From: Dipteris shenzhenensis
Taxonomy: Eukaryota > Polypodiophyta > Polypodiopsida > Gleicheniales
Direction: 5' to 3' (one strand)
Length of the DNA: 64,000 nt
Assembly: GCA_047967505.1 (NCBI GenBank)
Contig: CM106540.1
The notes beneath the pieces were generated by a model. That model did no database searches and was not told the DNA's origin. It was given only the letters and a program-made list of their open reading frames with translations. The position numbers and the translations under genes were made by a program. Positions 1 to 11,600 of this stretch are shown piece by piece. Within the stretch, counting starts at the first letter, position 1. Every line of letters starts with the position of its first letter.

Positions 1-135
1 ATCAGGGAGGTACTGGAAGACAAGCGACTTGAGCTTGTGAAAGTGCATACTGATGATAATCCTGCAGATTTGCTCACTAAGAGCTTGCCTACAGAGCGGT
101 TTGCACATTGCCGCCACATCATGGGATTAGGATGA
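1..135 (+). CDS. Ty1/copia pol, extreme C-terminus (RNase H end), partial
   Basis: Open in frame 1 from the window edge to a TGA at 133-135. The peptide carries the block KVHTDDNPADLLTKSLP followed by ERFAHCRHIMGL, the typical last ~45 residues of plant copia polyproteins, at the end of RNase H. Everything upstream lies outside the window. A purine tract and an LTR start follow about 90 bp downstream, which is the expected order for the 3' end of a copia element. Whether the whole element is intact cannot be judged. Confidence 0.88.
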   Translation: MREVLEDKRLELVKVHTDDNPADLLTKSLPTERFAHCRHIMGLG

Positions 136-223
136 GACCATTCTTACTTTATGGTCTTGTATACAGTAACTGTATATTGCTGTAATTTTTATTCTTTTCT
201 CCCCTTTAGGCACATTGGCCTTT

Positions 224-234
224 AGGTGGGAGGT
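224..234 (+). other. Polypurine tract of the copia element
   Basis: The purine-rich stretch AGGTGGGAGG lies directly before the putative LTR start TGTTGGGG, where plus-strand priming would take place. It is about 90 bp after the pol stop codon, usual for copia. Confidence 0.6.
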
Positions 235-591
235 TGTTGGGGTAAAGGCACATTGCCAACCCTTCATTAAAAGATAGGACACCTATGACTGTCTTAAGAC
301 AGTCATAGGGTAAACCTAATCCTAATAAAACACAAGTGAGTTTGTGGTGTGGCTTATTATTTTCACACCCGCACTTGAGTGTCTCTCTCTCTGACTCTCA
401 CTCTCTTGCTCTTCTTCCCCCTTCAGGGTCCCTTTCATTGCAGTGCCTTAAACTTATCTCCTTTTGGTGATTGATCACTACCTTGTACGCCACATTGGCA
501 CTGCAGGGGGGTATTAGAATTATTATTATATTCTAGGCAGTGGCCAATGTATTGCACACATTTGCATGTTTGAAAAGCTTGGAACTTCACA
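235..591 (+). repeat. Copia-type LTR (about 357 bp)
   Basis: The segment starts TGTTGGGG after a polypurine tract and ends CTTCACA two bases before a tRNA-Met primer site, giving TG...CA ends. It follows the C-terminus of a copia pol, so it is that element's 3' LTR. The primer site right after it shows it also sits where a 5' LTR would. No second copy lies in the window, so the ends rest on flanking signals only. Confidence 0.6.
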
Positions 592-593
592 TT

Positions 594-605
594 TGGTATC
601 AGAGC
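594..605 (+). promoter_or_regulatory. Primer-binding site, initiator tRNA-Met
   Basis: TGGTATCAGAGC is the standard primer-binding site of plant copia elements and many chromoviruses, complementary to the 3' end of initiator tRNA-Met. It lies 2 bp after the LTR end. Confidence 0.8.
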
Positions 606-1416
606 GGCACGATCCGGTACAGGGACGACAAGAGAAAAAATAGAAAAGGTTGACAAGAAGCGAGGAGAAGAGGCGCGCAGGTAGGCGGACTGTGTACAGC
701 CGTGCAGGCAGGTGTACAATAGGTGGATGTCTGGGGAAGAGGCATACAAGTAGCGAGGAAGTTGGGCGTGGAAGGGAGCCACACGTGTGACAACAAGACA
801 TCAACAAACAAGGTGCGACAAACCATGAAAGTTTTTCGAGCACAGCAATCTGAGATCCAGATCCCTAAAAACGAATTTTGGATTGTTGTGTTTGAACCAT
901 GAATTTGAATTGTTTTCTTCAACCTTGAATTTGGAGGGCCTGCAGCAAGGGCTTTCCTTGAAAGTTTTGCTCCCTGGATGGGGAACGGGGTGGCGTTCTC
1001 CCTAACGGGAGTTGGATTGAAACAAGGTTTTAAGGGAGTGATCCATCCACCAAGTACCCTCTATAACAATGTCGAGAGCTCTGATCCACTCAAAATAAGT
1101 AGCCCAAATTGAGTGTACCAGTTTACAGCATAAAACAAGGAAGAAAGCCTAAGAGAGGAGGAAGAAGAGCTCATTTTAGGTGGTTTTTTGACACAAGCGA
1201 AGCGGTCATTTCCCCTCTTTTGTCAATAAAAGGAAAGAATGGAAGGGGAGCGGAGATATAACAATGAACTTGTCCCTTTTCCTCCATTACTCGAAGGAGA
1301 GAGAGAAAGAACACCTTCACTTCCTTCTGAAGAGGATAGATTGGATGAGAGTTACACAAATCTTGAGTATTATAACCCATGAATAGATTTAGTTTTGTAT
1401 TTCCTTCAAGAACCTT
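606..1416. other. Retroelement leader, no gene seen
   Basis: About 800 bp between the primer site and the first gag-like sequence. I saw no conserved reading frame; short open stretches on either strand show no family motif. It fits an untranslated leader of a decayed LTR element, or a junction between two elements. Confidence 0.4.
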
Positions 1417-1659
1417 TTGAGAGGGAGTTCTCATTTGGTAATGAAAGAAGAAACGAGACCACCCAAGAGCAAGGCGATGAGTTTACGCCTTCAACTCAAA
1501 ATCCTGCACACATGGATTATAATCAAGTGCAAGAGGAAGAGTGGAGACTTTGATAAGCTGATTTTTCAGCTTAGCAATATGATTGAACAGTCCATTATGA
1601 CAAGATTAGGGACTAAGAGGGTTCTAAATTTTGGGACGAAGATTCGAGTACCCCTTCGA

Positions 1660-2210
1660 AGAGAGCCAAGTTCCAACCATGAGAGAGGATCGAATTCCCC
1701 AAATATGATGGAGCAAGGGGGTGACAAAATCCTCAAATGTATTCGCCATTTTGAGCTGTACTTTGACCATCAAGACAAGATGGAGCAAGAGAAGCTTGCT
1801 CTTGCAACATTGCATCTGCAAAAGGATGCTTTAAAGTGGTGCTCTTTGTCACAAGCAGGAAGAGAGCGTATCCTTGAATGGGCTAAGTTTGTGGAGCAGC
1901 TGAAAGCCACTTTCATGCCACCGAGGCATGAAGGGAACTTGACTTTTCATTGGGAAGGTTTAGGCAATTTGATAATAAAAGTAATGCTGAGTTTACAGCC
2001 AAGATTTGGAAACTCTCTTTAAAGTTACACGAAAAGAGTGAGGAAGCTAGAAGAAAGAAATATTTAGCAGCCCTAAGCCCAAAAGCAAGAAACGAAGTTG
2101 AAATGTTCAACCCAACCGCGCTTAAAGACCTTACTAAATTGGCTGAAATAGCTGAGAGGAAGTTGAATCCTCGTAAACCCTTCAATAAGGATGGTGGGTC
2201 AACATCTTAG
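1660..2210 (+). pseudogene. Ty3/gypsy gag remnant, frameshifted
   Basis: Frame 1 up to about 1930 reads a gag-like helical segment (FELYFDHQDKMEQEKLALAT, then LQKDALKWC). Frame 3 from 1950 to 2210 continues with RFRQFDNKSNAEFTAKIWKL and further lysine- and leucine-rich helices. Together they match the layout of Retrotrans_gag in plant gypsy elements (an FxxYFxxQ...EEKxxLAxxxL core, then a FRQ...V..YxxxF segment). A frameshift near 1930-1950 and the lack of a sound start make it a pseudogene. It precedes protease and pol fragments in the same direction. Confidence 0.65.
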
Positions 2211-2371
2211 ACCAACAACATTTTCACATTTAGGAAACTAAATCGGTTTAAGAATAATAAAGGGAAGAGAAAAGCTCTTTTGAGGAATGTGAACAGTCAA
2301 TCACATCCTGGATGGGTGCCATTTCTCCTATGACGGATGAAGAGAAGCAAGAGGTTGATTAAGGAGGGAAA

Positions 2372-2692
2372 ATGTTTCAGACGTACATTAGGCATAAGTG
2401 TTTTATTCTGTTGGCTAAAATTGCCAAGACAAATTTGGTAAAAGGGAAAGACAAGGCATTCAAGCAGGAGGGTGAGGCTTCTACCTCATCATGCTCGAAG
2501 TCTATTATGACTATTGAGCCAATCGTGAATGCTGCTAATACCTTTGGGCCTCGTGACCTTTTTAAGGTGTATGGGTTCGTAAATGGACAAAGAATAGTGG
2601 TTCTCCTAGATGATGGATGCAATTATGACTTAATGAGTGACAAATTGAAAAAATTACTCCATCTGAAACATGTCACTCTCAGGAGCTTTTAG
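2372..2692 (+). pseudogene. Gypsy aspartic protease remnant
   Basis: The 106-residue open frame contains GFVNGQRIVVLLDDGCNYDL, matching the retropepsin active-site strand of gypsy elements, usually LIDSGATHNF. The catalytic Asp appears kept, but Ser/Thr of D-S/T-G is replaced by Asp, giving D-D-G, so activity is doubtful. Upstream is a low-complexity Ser/Lys linker typical of the gag-protease junction. It follows the gag remnant and precedes the protease-RT linker. Confidence 0.6.
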
Positions 2693-2911
2693 GGGACAGA
2701 ATGAAGAAGATACATCCATAGTACGGGATATTCCTTTTTGTATACAAAAATACAGAGATTGAAGGGATTTCTTGGTAGCTCCTTTATAGGACGTTGACAT
2801 GATTCTAGGTAAACCACGGCGGTATGATTTCAACCCTACTATTCAACTCATACTCATGATTGCTACTTTGTACATAAGGATGAAAACATATGGATCATAG
2901 GGGATCGAGGC

Positions 2912-3223
2912 GTGTATACGATTCCATTGATTACTTCTACCCAAGAAAAAAGATTGGTAAAAAGAGGGCCAAATTGTAATCTTGTGCATATACGAGAATC
3001 AAGAGATCTTCATATCTTAAAAGAAGATCAGGTAAGAAATGAGTTCCTTAGAGCTTATGAGGATCGATTTTCTAGAGACGACTCTTTCGAATTGCCTATG
3101 GAGAGAGAAGATGATCATGCCATAGACTTCGAGCCACGAGCTTCTCCTCCATGTAGAGCCCCATACAGGATGAACAAAATAGAAAGAGGACGTAGAAAAA
3201 CAAAGAGTCCTTGTTATGCGTGA
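2912..3223 (+). pseudogene. Gypsy protease-RT linker and start of RT, truncated
   Basis: The end of this 103-residue frame, DHAIDFEPRASPPCRAPYRM, matches the conserved block just before gypsy reverse transcriptase, usually HxIxxxPGxxPPxxxPYRMS. The acidic RxEDDHAI and aromatic YEDRF segments upstream fit too. The RT palm motifs that should follow are absent; the frame ends in a basic tail, so most of RT, RNase H and integrase is deleted. Confidence 0.65.
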
Positions 3224-3845
3224 TGGAGTTTATGGTTTTCAATCTTATGAGTGACTATCGTGAGATTGAAATTGCACTATGTTGTGTTTTTAGAGGATGA
3301 GTTTGGGAATGTTCCTGGATTCATCTAGGTATATGCTTCTGCCGTATTAGCGGACATGCAAATTTCACCTTGTGAAGTTTTCGTCCAAGTTGCGACCTGC
3401 TGGTATTGCAATAATTCTTTCTATCTTAAATGGTGCGTTGCTCTACCAGCTAGATTTAGATTTAGATGCTCGTTTGGGAGAGACTAAAATGAAATCGATT
3501 AGACTTCACAAGCAGTTGTAGCTTGAATGAAGAGATTTGGACTACTTTTTGATTAGCCTTCTCCTTTAGTGCTAGCCTTCATCATGGCTGAGTTTGCCCT
3601 CGGAGTGCCGACAGGAACTCAGTACGAAGACTTTGTATAAATGGATGCTCAAGTATGTGTGGGTGTGTGGATTTGTATGTGTGAGAGCATACTTTTATAC
3701 TATGGTCTACACCCCCTGTTAGGCGCTGATGACGTCAGTGGGGATGTCATAGTAGCTAGTCCCTGCTATGCGTGATGGAGTTTATGGTAGCACTTTGAAG
3801 AAATACCATGGCCATAACTTTGCGTTTTTGGATATTCAGCATTAA
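3224..3845. other. Decayed pol interior, nothing recognisable
   Basis: About 620 bp between the RT start and the last codons of the same element. No RT, RNase H or integrase motif can be read. The word 'tgctatgcgtgatggagtttatggt' type sequence occurs at both edges (near 3214-3236 and 3764-3787), so a short direct repeat brackets this stretch and may mark the deletion or a later insertion. Confidence 0.4.
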
Positions 3846-4028
3846 GAGGAACCTGAATTTGAAGATGGGATTGAAGTTCTTACTCGAGAATAGACCATGT
3901 ACCATCAAGAGAAGAATACCTGTGGAAAGAATATATATATATATATATATCTGCTGCTCAAGTTTAAAAACCGGCCAGCAAGTGATGCACAATGGATGGA
4001 AAAAGATTTCTTTAGAGATTTTCCATAG
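3846..4028 (+). pseudogene. Gypsy pol C-terminus, chromodomain-like tail
   Basis: In one frame, after an acidic EEPEFEDGIEVL block with an internal TAG and a TA repeat (3930-3950), the end reads LLKFKNRPASDAQWM, then EKDFFRDFP and a TAG stop at 4026-4028. This resembles the chromodomain-like end of chromovirus integrases (VKWKGxPxxDATWE...FF). It shows that the gag, protease and RT remnants upstream belong to one internally deleted gypsy element. Confidence 0.6.
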
Positions 4029-4135
4029 ATATTCGTAGATTATAAGGAGACGATGCAATTGCAGAAGTAAAAAGAGAAAGTGCACACAAGAGAAAGAGAC
4101 AAGAGATAATCTAGAAGAGGACTTCTGCTCATTAA

Positions 4136-4940
4136 AGCAGGAGGGAGTGTATGACAAGGGAAATGATTATTTAGTTAATTAATAGTCATTATAACATTAT
4201 TATTGTTAGGTGACAATTTGATGGTGCGGTATATGTTTGTATTTATGATCGATCAAGTGATGTAAGTAGTACCGCAAAACTATGTAACATTGGCCAATGA
4301 TTATTAATAAAGATGTGCACACATGTGTCTAGGTCCTAGGGGCAATAGGAAAGGGACAGGTGCATTAGAGTGCATTGAATGATAGGTGCAAGGGTCATAG
4401 GTTAAAGATAGGCCTAAATGGGAAGATGGAACTTGAGTGATCTCAAGGGACATTGATGAAGGGGTACTCCCTGGTTGGAAAGGTCACCTCCCCATCTGTA
4501 AGCCCCCATATGAGGAGAATGTGGGGGAGGGAGACCTAGGGCAGGATGTGCCCAAGAGAAAAGGAAGAGAGGGGCTGCCACATGGGCAGCACTTCACATA
4601 GTGAGAGCCAAAGACCTAGTTTTGTGGGCCAGGGGCCCTTGTTATGAGAGCCCTTTTAGAAGCTGCAGACTTAGCTCAGTGTGCTGCCCACCTAGGCTGG
4701 TGCAAAGACAGCAAGGTGGAAGGGATCTAGATGGAGAGTGTACATATGCTCGAGGTGGAGCACGTGGGCTCAAGTCTAGAGATATCTGGCAGATCAATGG
4801 ACCACACTCTAGCGGGACTTTGGATCTCTCTCTTTTGTATTATTGTTGCTTGTGTAAGACATGGTCTCGATCGTGTCTAGTATTTTTACGGTACCATCTT
4901 TTTGTGTCTATGATGTCTCTGTTGTGGGGGCACATCTTGG
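4136..4940 (+). repeat. Polypurine tract and 3' LTR of the decayed gypsy element (right end uncertain)
   Basis: AAGCAGGAGGGAG (about 4135-4147) is followed by TGTATGACAAGGG, a good LTR start, about 110 bp after the pol stop. An AATAAA-like signal lies at 4305-4315. No second LTR copy is present, so the right end near 4.9 kb is a guess. Beyond it the sequence is taken as TSL intron. Confidence 0.45.
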
Positions 4941-5564
4941 ACCTCTGATGCTGTGTGATTCTCATAACAAACAAGTCTGTTTACTTGTGCCAAGTGAGCT
5001 CATTCCAGCTTGTTCGCCACTTGAGGGTTTTCCTTCTTTTTTGTGTTCAGCTTTGTCTTTTGTGTAATCTTCTGCATACTATCCCAAACACATGCCTTCT
5101 TTTTCTTCTTCAAATTAGAACCATGTCACAGCTCAGAAAAATGAAAAGCTTGAGATGAAGTCTTTAGGCCTATCTACTACATACAGGATGGAAATATTGA
5201 GAAATTTTGCAACGCACAGCTTGTTTGGGTGTCATGCACAATCCCCTAGATGTTACGGATTGACATGCAAGATCATCTAAATATATGCATGCACTATAAT
5301 GCTTGACATCCTTGGAAGACAATAGAGCTCTGCATGTATCTTCTTGTTTTTAGGAAAGTGATACATTCTGGCATTTACATGCATATGTAGTGTGTGTCTT
5401 GTCTTGTCTGAAAGCTGTCCAAGACTTTGTAGATTTGATATGATAAGATTTAAGAGTGTCTTCAAATCTTGTGAAGGCGTTGTAATCGGGATAGAGACAT
5501 ATCTTAGAAGTTGGCAATATATGCCACTTGTACACCTCATGTTGTATTTTGGTTGCTTGTGCAG

Positions 5565-5631
5565 GGCAGGGACGGTTATTTCAGAGGGATGGGAAGATGG
5601 TCAAGCATTCAAAGACATACAAGCCCATTTG
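5565..5631 (+). CDS. TSL: TSL visible exon 1 (coiled-coil region)
   Basis: Acceptor TTGCTTGTGCAG, donor TTG|GTGAGT. It begins with the last base of a split Arg codon and then reads [20 protein letters not shown], the strongly conserved WEDGQA block of plant TOUSLED proteins. Earlier exons must exist; none was recognised in the window. Confidence 0.88.
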
Positions 5632-8600
5632 GTGAGTGATCATCTCCCAGTCTGCAGACCTTCCTGTGAGATAAAGAGGGAAGTTGCATTGTTTTGGATT
5701 TGTATAGTGCTAGACAAGGCTAGGGAAGCAGAGTCTGGCACTTTTAGAGTGAACTGCAAGGAACTGTTGTGCCTCCACATAAAGCTTAGCTTATGGATGG
5801 GAAGACACAGGAGATCTGTATGCAGGAACAAAAGAAGGGACTTCTACTCAGAAGGATCAATCTCACCGATTTTCTTCTTACTTCTCCTACTCATGTTTGT
5901 CTGTTTTCTTTTGGTTTGCATGTGACTGGTTTAGACTCTTGTCTGCAGTTAAGTGGAGAGTTATCTAAATATTGTTTTTTTTGTTCCCCAACAGAAATCT
6001 CTTCTGGAGCAAAAAGAAGCAATAGAAAAACACCGGAAATCTCTGAAGAAGGGAAGGACAGGTTTAAAAAAAGTCCACTTTTGTTGAAAATATTTTCAGA
6101 ATTTGAGAATAAGAGGGGGAAATCATATTGGTGGTCACTGCCTCTGAGCTTAGGAGGGCTTAGTAGTTGTTATTGCGGAACTATTTCTTTCTTAACGGAT
6201 TAATGCATGCCTTTGACTCAACGTTTTGCACAAGAATTGAGGTGATATTTGGTGAGATAGAGCAAATTGACAGTAGACCTTTCAAGAAGTTGAGAAGGAC
6301 TTTGGTTATCAAGGCTGAACTGATTAATCAGCTGGCCAGAACCAGTGTTTGGTCTTCATCTATGACGCTCTTGGTGTAACTGTTTTTGCAACTCACTCTC
6401 TTTTGTTGTTGATTGTCGTACATGCATCCTCAAACATAATGATTGCTTTACATTGTCTCCAGCTTTTGTTGACCCCTCCCTCTTAGTTGTGACACAAACA
6501 TCGGCTCAGCAAACTAAGCCCTCAACAAACTAAGCAATCTAAGCCCTCTTACACTTGTGGACTACATGCGGCACATAATGTTTCACCCTGATCAAATTCC
6601 CATTGATGTGGTGTGGATCTATGAAACTGCCATTTGAAGTAATTGTTGTAAATAGAGGATGCTTTGAGCTTGGTCACGTTGCCATAGCTGAGACATTTTT
6701 GGTTAGTCCCATCTGTCCCTTAGAACTTGGGAGTCTAGGCAAATTCGCTTTTCCATATTTCTGACCTTGGTAATAAATACTTTACAATTGAAAAGAGTAA
6801 TGATAGACAAGCCACATAAGAGATTCAAGGCCACCTGACCATCTATAATCTATCATCACATCATCTAAATGTAAAACACATGTCACATGCGTATAACAAA
6901 ATGTCATGATGTTCTTTAAGGTGACCTTAACAACTCCTGTTCCACAAGTGTTTAATAAAAAATATATTCAGGAGCTAACATGAGACCCCTTCTGAGGGAA
7001 CTCTTGCTGCTTTAGAAAAGTTGAGATACAAACTCCAAGGGTCCTGAAAGAGGCTAGACAGTCTTGACTTTCAAACCTTTGGGGTAGATATAGGCCCTAG
7101 GGAAGACTCTATCTCTGGATTCCAATTCCTTAGGGCATAAGCATGCATTTATGTGAACATAATATACAGAGCATCTCAGTAGAATCCCCCTCAAGGTTTG
7201 TAAAAGTAGCTGTGATGGCAAAATATACTTGTTTCTGGTGGCCTCTGTCTATGTGTGAAGCTTGTAGGTGGCTGTCAGCGTGATTTTTGGAAGGTATGCT
7301 TTATTGTTACCCACTTGTCACCCTTTACCCCTAGGTGAAACGGGAATTCTCGGAGTATGGCAGGCAGTTGGTGGTTGGGGAAGATTCCAATATGGTGACG
7401 TTTCATGAAGACCATGGTACTTGGATGCTGTTGGTGACTGGGACAAGGAATTGAGTGAAATCAGATGACATTTTATCTACCCTCAATGGATTGTAAGGAC
7501 AGGACCTTTGGGCAGTTTACATCCCTTTTCTTTGTAAGAACTGGTTTGGATTTTGCACTCAGTTCTGCTGCCAAACCTACATTTTGAAAAGTGCATGCTA
7601 AGGTTCCATAGAGGTATTCTGAAAGTGTGGGGTTGGAAATAAATTCAGATAATGGGTGGCGGTAATGCAAGGTCAGTGCTGTTCCAGATGGAACGTTTGG
7701 AGTTTCAAACTCTGCGGGTCTAGAAGGCAGGGGCTGTCCAATTGGTCCTGTGTCATTTGCATGGTCACTCACCCCAGTTCTGGCTGTCCTTAAGTCTGCT
7801 AAGGGGAGGGGTGACCTTTGAACCAAGCTGCCTCCCGGGAAAAGGCTGTTAGCCTAGAACAGTTTTAGAGGAGGGGAAACGTGATAAGCTTTTTGAATTT
7901 CATGCAATGTGTCTGCCTTTAACAATGCTCTAAATTTAATGTGTGGCTTGTTAGTCAAATAAGGCATGGACCTGATTTGAGCTCAACGTTTCCTTGCTGT
8001 CTTGTTTGCCTAGTGCTGTATGCAGTTCAAATCACTGTGCTTCCTGCACACAGGTCTATGCTGCATTTACATTTGAGGAAAGAGATATGAAGACTATTGC
8101 TGAGCATGTATGGTCGTGCGGTTTTCAGGGAATGTGCTTTTTTGGCATATCTAAGGATTAAAATTTTGGTATGTATTGAAGCTGACCAGAGAATGTTATA
8201 TGATTTTAGATAAGATTGATGGGAATGAAGGGGACCTATTGGTTGATGAGGAGTTTTTGCTACAAGAGGAGCTATGTAGGTCTCGCCTCCTTAGCATCAA
8301 AAGGGTAAGTCATTAGCCAGAGTTTTTGCATTTTATGTTCCTTGAATGCTTGGATGTATTCGTCCCAATTTGTGTGAGCTTTCAAAGTTGGGACTCACTT
8401 TATTTGCATTTTTTCAAATTTCCTATTATAATGTCTCCCCTCCACTTTCCATTTTCTTCCTTTGGAGGGAGGTTATCTTGTTTTGGAAAGGAGCACCTTT
8501 TTTCTACCACTTGCTTTTGAAAGTAACACGCCCAGTTTTGGGAAAAAAAAAGTAACACCCCCAGGATTCCCTAAGAAAAAACAACAATAGTGTTGTGATT

Positions 8601-11600
8601 GGCACACTTGAGCTTTCAAGCAGGAGGAGGAAGCTGCTTTGAGAGATCGAGATCGCTATGAGCTGGAAAGGGCAAGACATCTACGGGAAATGAGGCGAAT
8701 TAGGGATGAAGATGCATCTAGGTTCAATAGTTTTCCCATTCTCAACAAACGCTATGCCTTGCTGAATCTCCTAGGGAAGGGTGGTTTCAGTGAGGTCTAT
8801 AAGGTATCAGCTTGTTCTCTTTTAGGGTAGTGTTTCAAAAGTGTGAATTTATATATTGAATGATTACATGTGGAAAATTCCACACTCTACCCACTTTGCT
8901 TTGCTTGAAAATATTTCTGGGTTAACCTTGGTAAGTGTTCTATTTTTGTTGACTTAGTGCAAGGAATGTGTAAGCAGGCATATGATCTAGTGGAATATAG
9001 ATATGTGGCGTGTAAACTTCATAGTCTCAATGCCCAATGGAGCGAGGAGAAGAAGCAAAGCTACATACGGCATGCCATTCGCGAATACAATATACATAAG
9101 AACCTTGTGCATCCTCACATTGTGCGGCTTTGGGACATATTTGAAATTGACCACAATACATTTTGCACTGTATTGGAATATTGTAGTGGTATGCTCTCCA
9201 ACACATTGTTGCAAAATAATCTTTTATCTTGTGGTTGTGACAAGGGATAGACTTGGTTAAGAGTACAGTAGGTAATAATTTACTTTAAGTATTGAAGGAG
9301 TGATATGTATTGTATGGCTGGGTACGCCCATATCTATATTAATTGAGCATCAAGGGGGATAACACTCCTTTTCTTCATTAGGTCCTTGGACTATTAACTT
9401 TTTTTAAAAGATAAGAAAACTTGAGTACTCTGGAAGATAGCGTGAATAAATTGTGTTTTGTAAATGAAGCGATTGAAAATTATAAGATGAAAAAGCCTCT
9501 GAAAGGCATGGACATATCTTACAATGCTTTGTAAATCTTGAATTTGGAATGGGTAAATCGGTAGAGAGCAAACATTTGTAAGCACCACATGACAAGATAA
9601 AAGAAGACATACCGCATGAGAAGGGTCATCATCCAGTGCGTGCATATGAAGCCCATCACTAGGAACGGTTATGGGGCTGAACTAGGTCCTGCAATAGTTG
9701 GCTGCTCAGGTTGGCCTGGGCAGGTTTGGTGCCTGATTTTCAAGCCGGTTGGTAGGTGGTCCTTCTAATTGTGGTCGTCAGCTAAATAGGTGGCCATTCT
9801 AGCTAAAACTGTCTTCTAGCTCCTTCTGGCACCTTCAGAACACTGTCAGCCTGAGTGCTCCTATGGAGCTTCAGTAGGCTGAGTAGATGCCCCTCCAACG
9901 GACCTCCTTGCTGCTTCCGTCTGCAACCAATGTTGATGTACTGTTGGTGTCCTGATCCTTGACCTCCTTGCTACGTCTGTCTGCAGCCAATGGTGAGGGA
10001 CAAGGCTCACTGATTCCAGGCCACCTTGCTGCAGGAATTGCAACCAATGTGTGAGGTACCAATGATTGAGTGGACTGCCCCTCCAAGGGCTCTTTTAATA
10101 CCTCTGAAATGCCCTACGAACTGACTGACCAGCAGACTGAGCTGGCCGACCAGCCCACAGACTGGGCTGACCTAATATTGGCAGATCTGCCCTGACCTGT
10201 ACCTGCTGACGAGGCTACCACGTGGCAGGTGTTGACTGGTGTTGTCTTGGGCCTGACCCACTTCTGCCGATCCAGCCTGCTGCACCCAATGGGCTGCTTC
10301 AGACTGTCGATTGGCAGTTCGTTGCTGCTGCCACCTGCATGGCCTATCTAGTGACCCTGGCAGCCCATGTTCACTGCCCTGTATACTGCCCTTGCAGGGA
10401 CTGCTGCTGCCTGCACCTTAGCCTTCTCCCCAGGGCCCTGTGCCATCATAAATGCTGCTCCTATGGCAGCCTGCATGCTGCCCATGGGCAGCTCTGCTTA
10501 CAGCTCTCAGATCTGCCCCCGTGACAGCCTTCCTCTCTGTCCGCGTGGCATCTCTTTGTCCCTCTTTTGCTGCCGGTAGACCTCCCTCATGTCCTCCTGA
10601 TATAAGGGCTCACAGGTGGGGGATGTGCCCCCTAAAATCGCAACGAGCCATCTCAACAACCCACTGTGGGCCAACACCCACATGTTGATGCAGGTGCTCC
10701 ATGAGAAGCTCTCAAGAACAAGCTAGAGGCATCCTCCATCATCGGTCTTTGACCCTGCAGCTCTTGCTCCTCCAGGTTTGGTCTCATACAAGCAAATTAT
10801 CAGGACATAGATACTATCCAGGTAGCACCAATGGTCCATGTTACCACCATCTATGATCACAAATCCGCCAGCGTACTTGAGCAATCTTGGCACATACTTC
10901 TGGCCTATCCAGTTGCCCCCCTTAGAATCCAAGGACAACCTGGTTCCTGCCAAGCACCATGCTCCTATGGTCTGTTTCAACCCGTCACCAATCTGGCACC
11001 ATCTGTAACCAAATAATGAAGTTGAGTATTGAGATCCCTGTGCCTCTTCATCACCAAAATCCCTAAAAATTCTGAACAACATTGGTATCCCATTGGTAGC
11101 AATATACTCCCCAGATTTGTTGATGTCTCTGTTTACACCCTAAAGGCTTCAACAGGTGCACCTCCATCTTCTAGTATCTTGCGTCTGGGCTGTGAAGAAG
11201 CCTCGAGACTCCTGTCCATGTCAACAGGTTATGTTCCTCCAAACAATCGTCATTGTCCTTGATTAATGTCATGTAGCAGGCAGTGATGGCCTCTGCAATA
11301 AGTCTTTCCCCCTCTATTTGCTAGGAGGTTTTCTCCCTCCATTCTCTCAACTCCTAAGAAAAACTTGGCAAACAAAGGAATATGCTCACCATTTAATACA
11401 CTCACACAAATGCTTGCTTTGAGAACAAGCTAGGTACCTCTTGGAGTGACCCATTAACATCGATGTGTAACATGTATTGCAATCTCCAGCTTCACCGTAC
11501 TGCTTTAATTTTGATCCTTGTAGTCTCCCCCAAAGACACCTCCCTTATGCAAGTAATGTTAGCTTTCTTCTCAGAACATCTTGAGCAAACATTGCTGTCC

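Noticed and set aside
435-922. Overlapping minus-strand open stretches of 105-115 codons
   Set aside because: They lie inside and next to the copia LTR and primer site, show no family motif, and are Cys/Leu/Ser-rich as expected from antisense of this sequence.
5115-5160. Possible upstream TSL exon (after a CTTCAAATTAG acceptor-like site)
   Set aside because: The short peptide does not match the TSL coiled-coil region, and no proper GT donor is in phase with exon 5565.
7473-7826. 117-codon minus-strand open stretch in a TSL intron
   Set aside because: No motif, no neighbours of the same strand and no splice context; probably chance.
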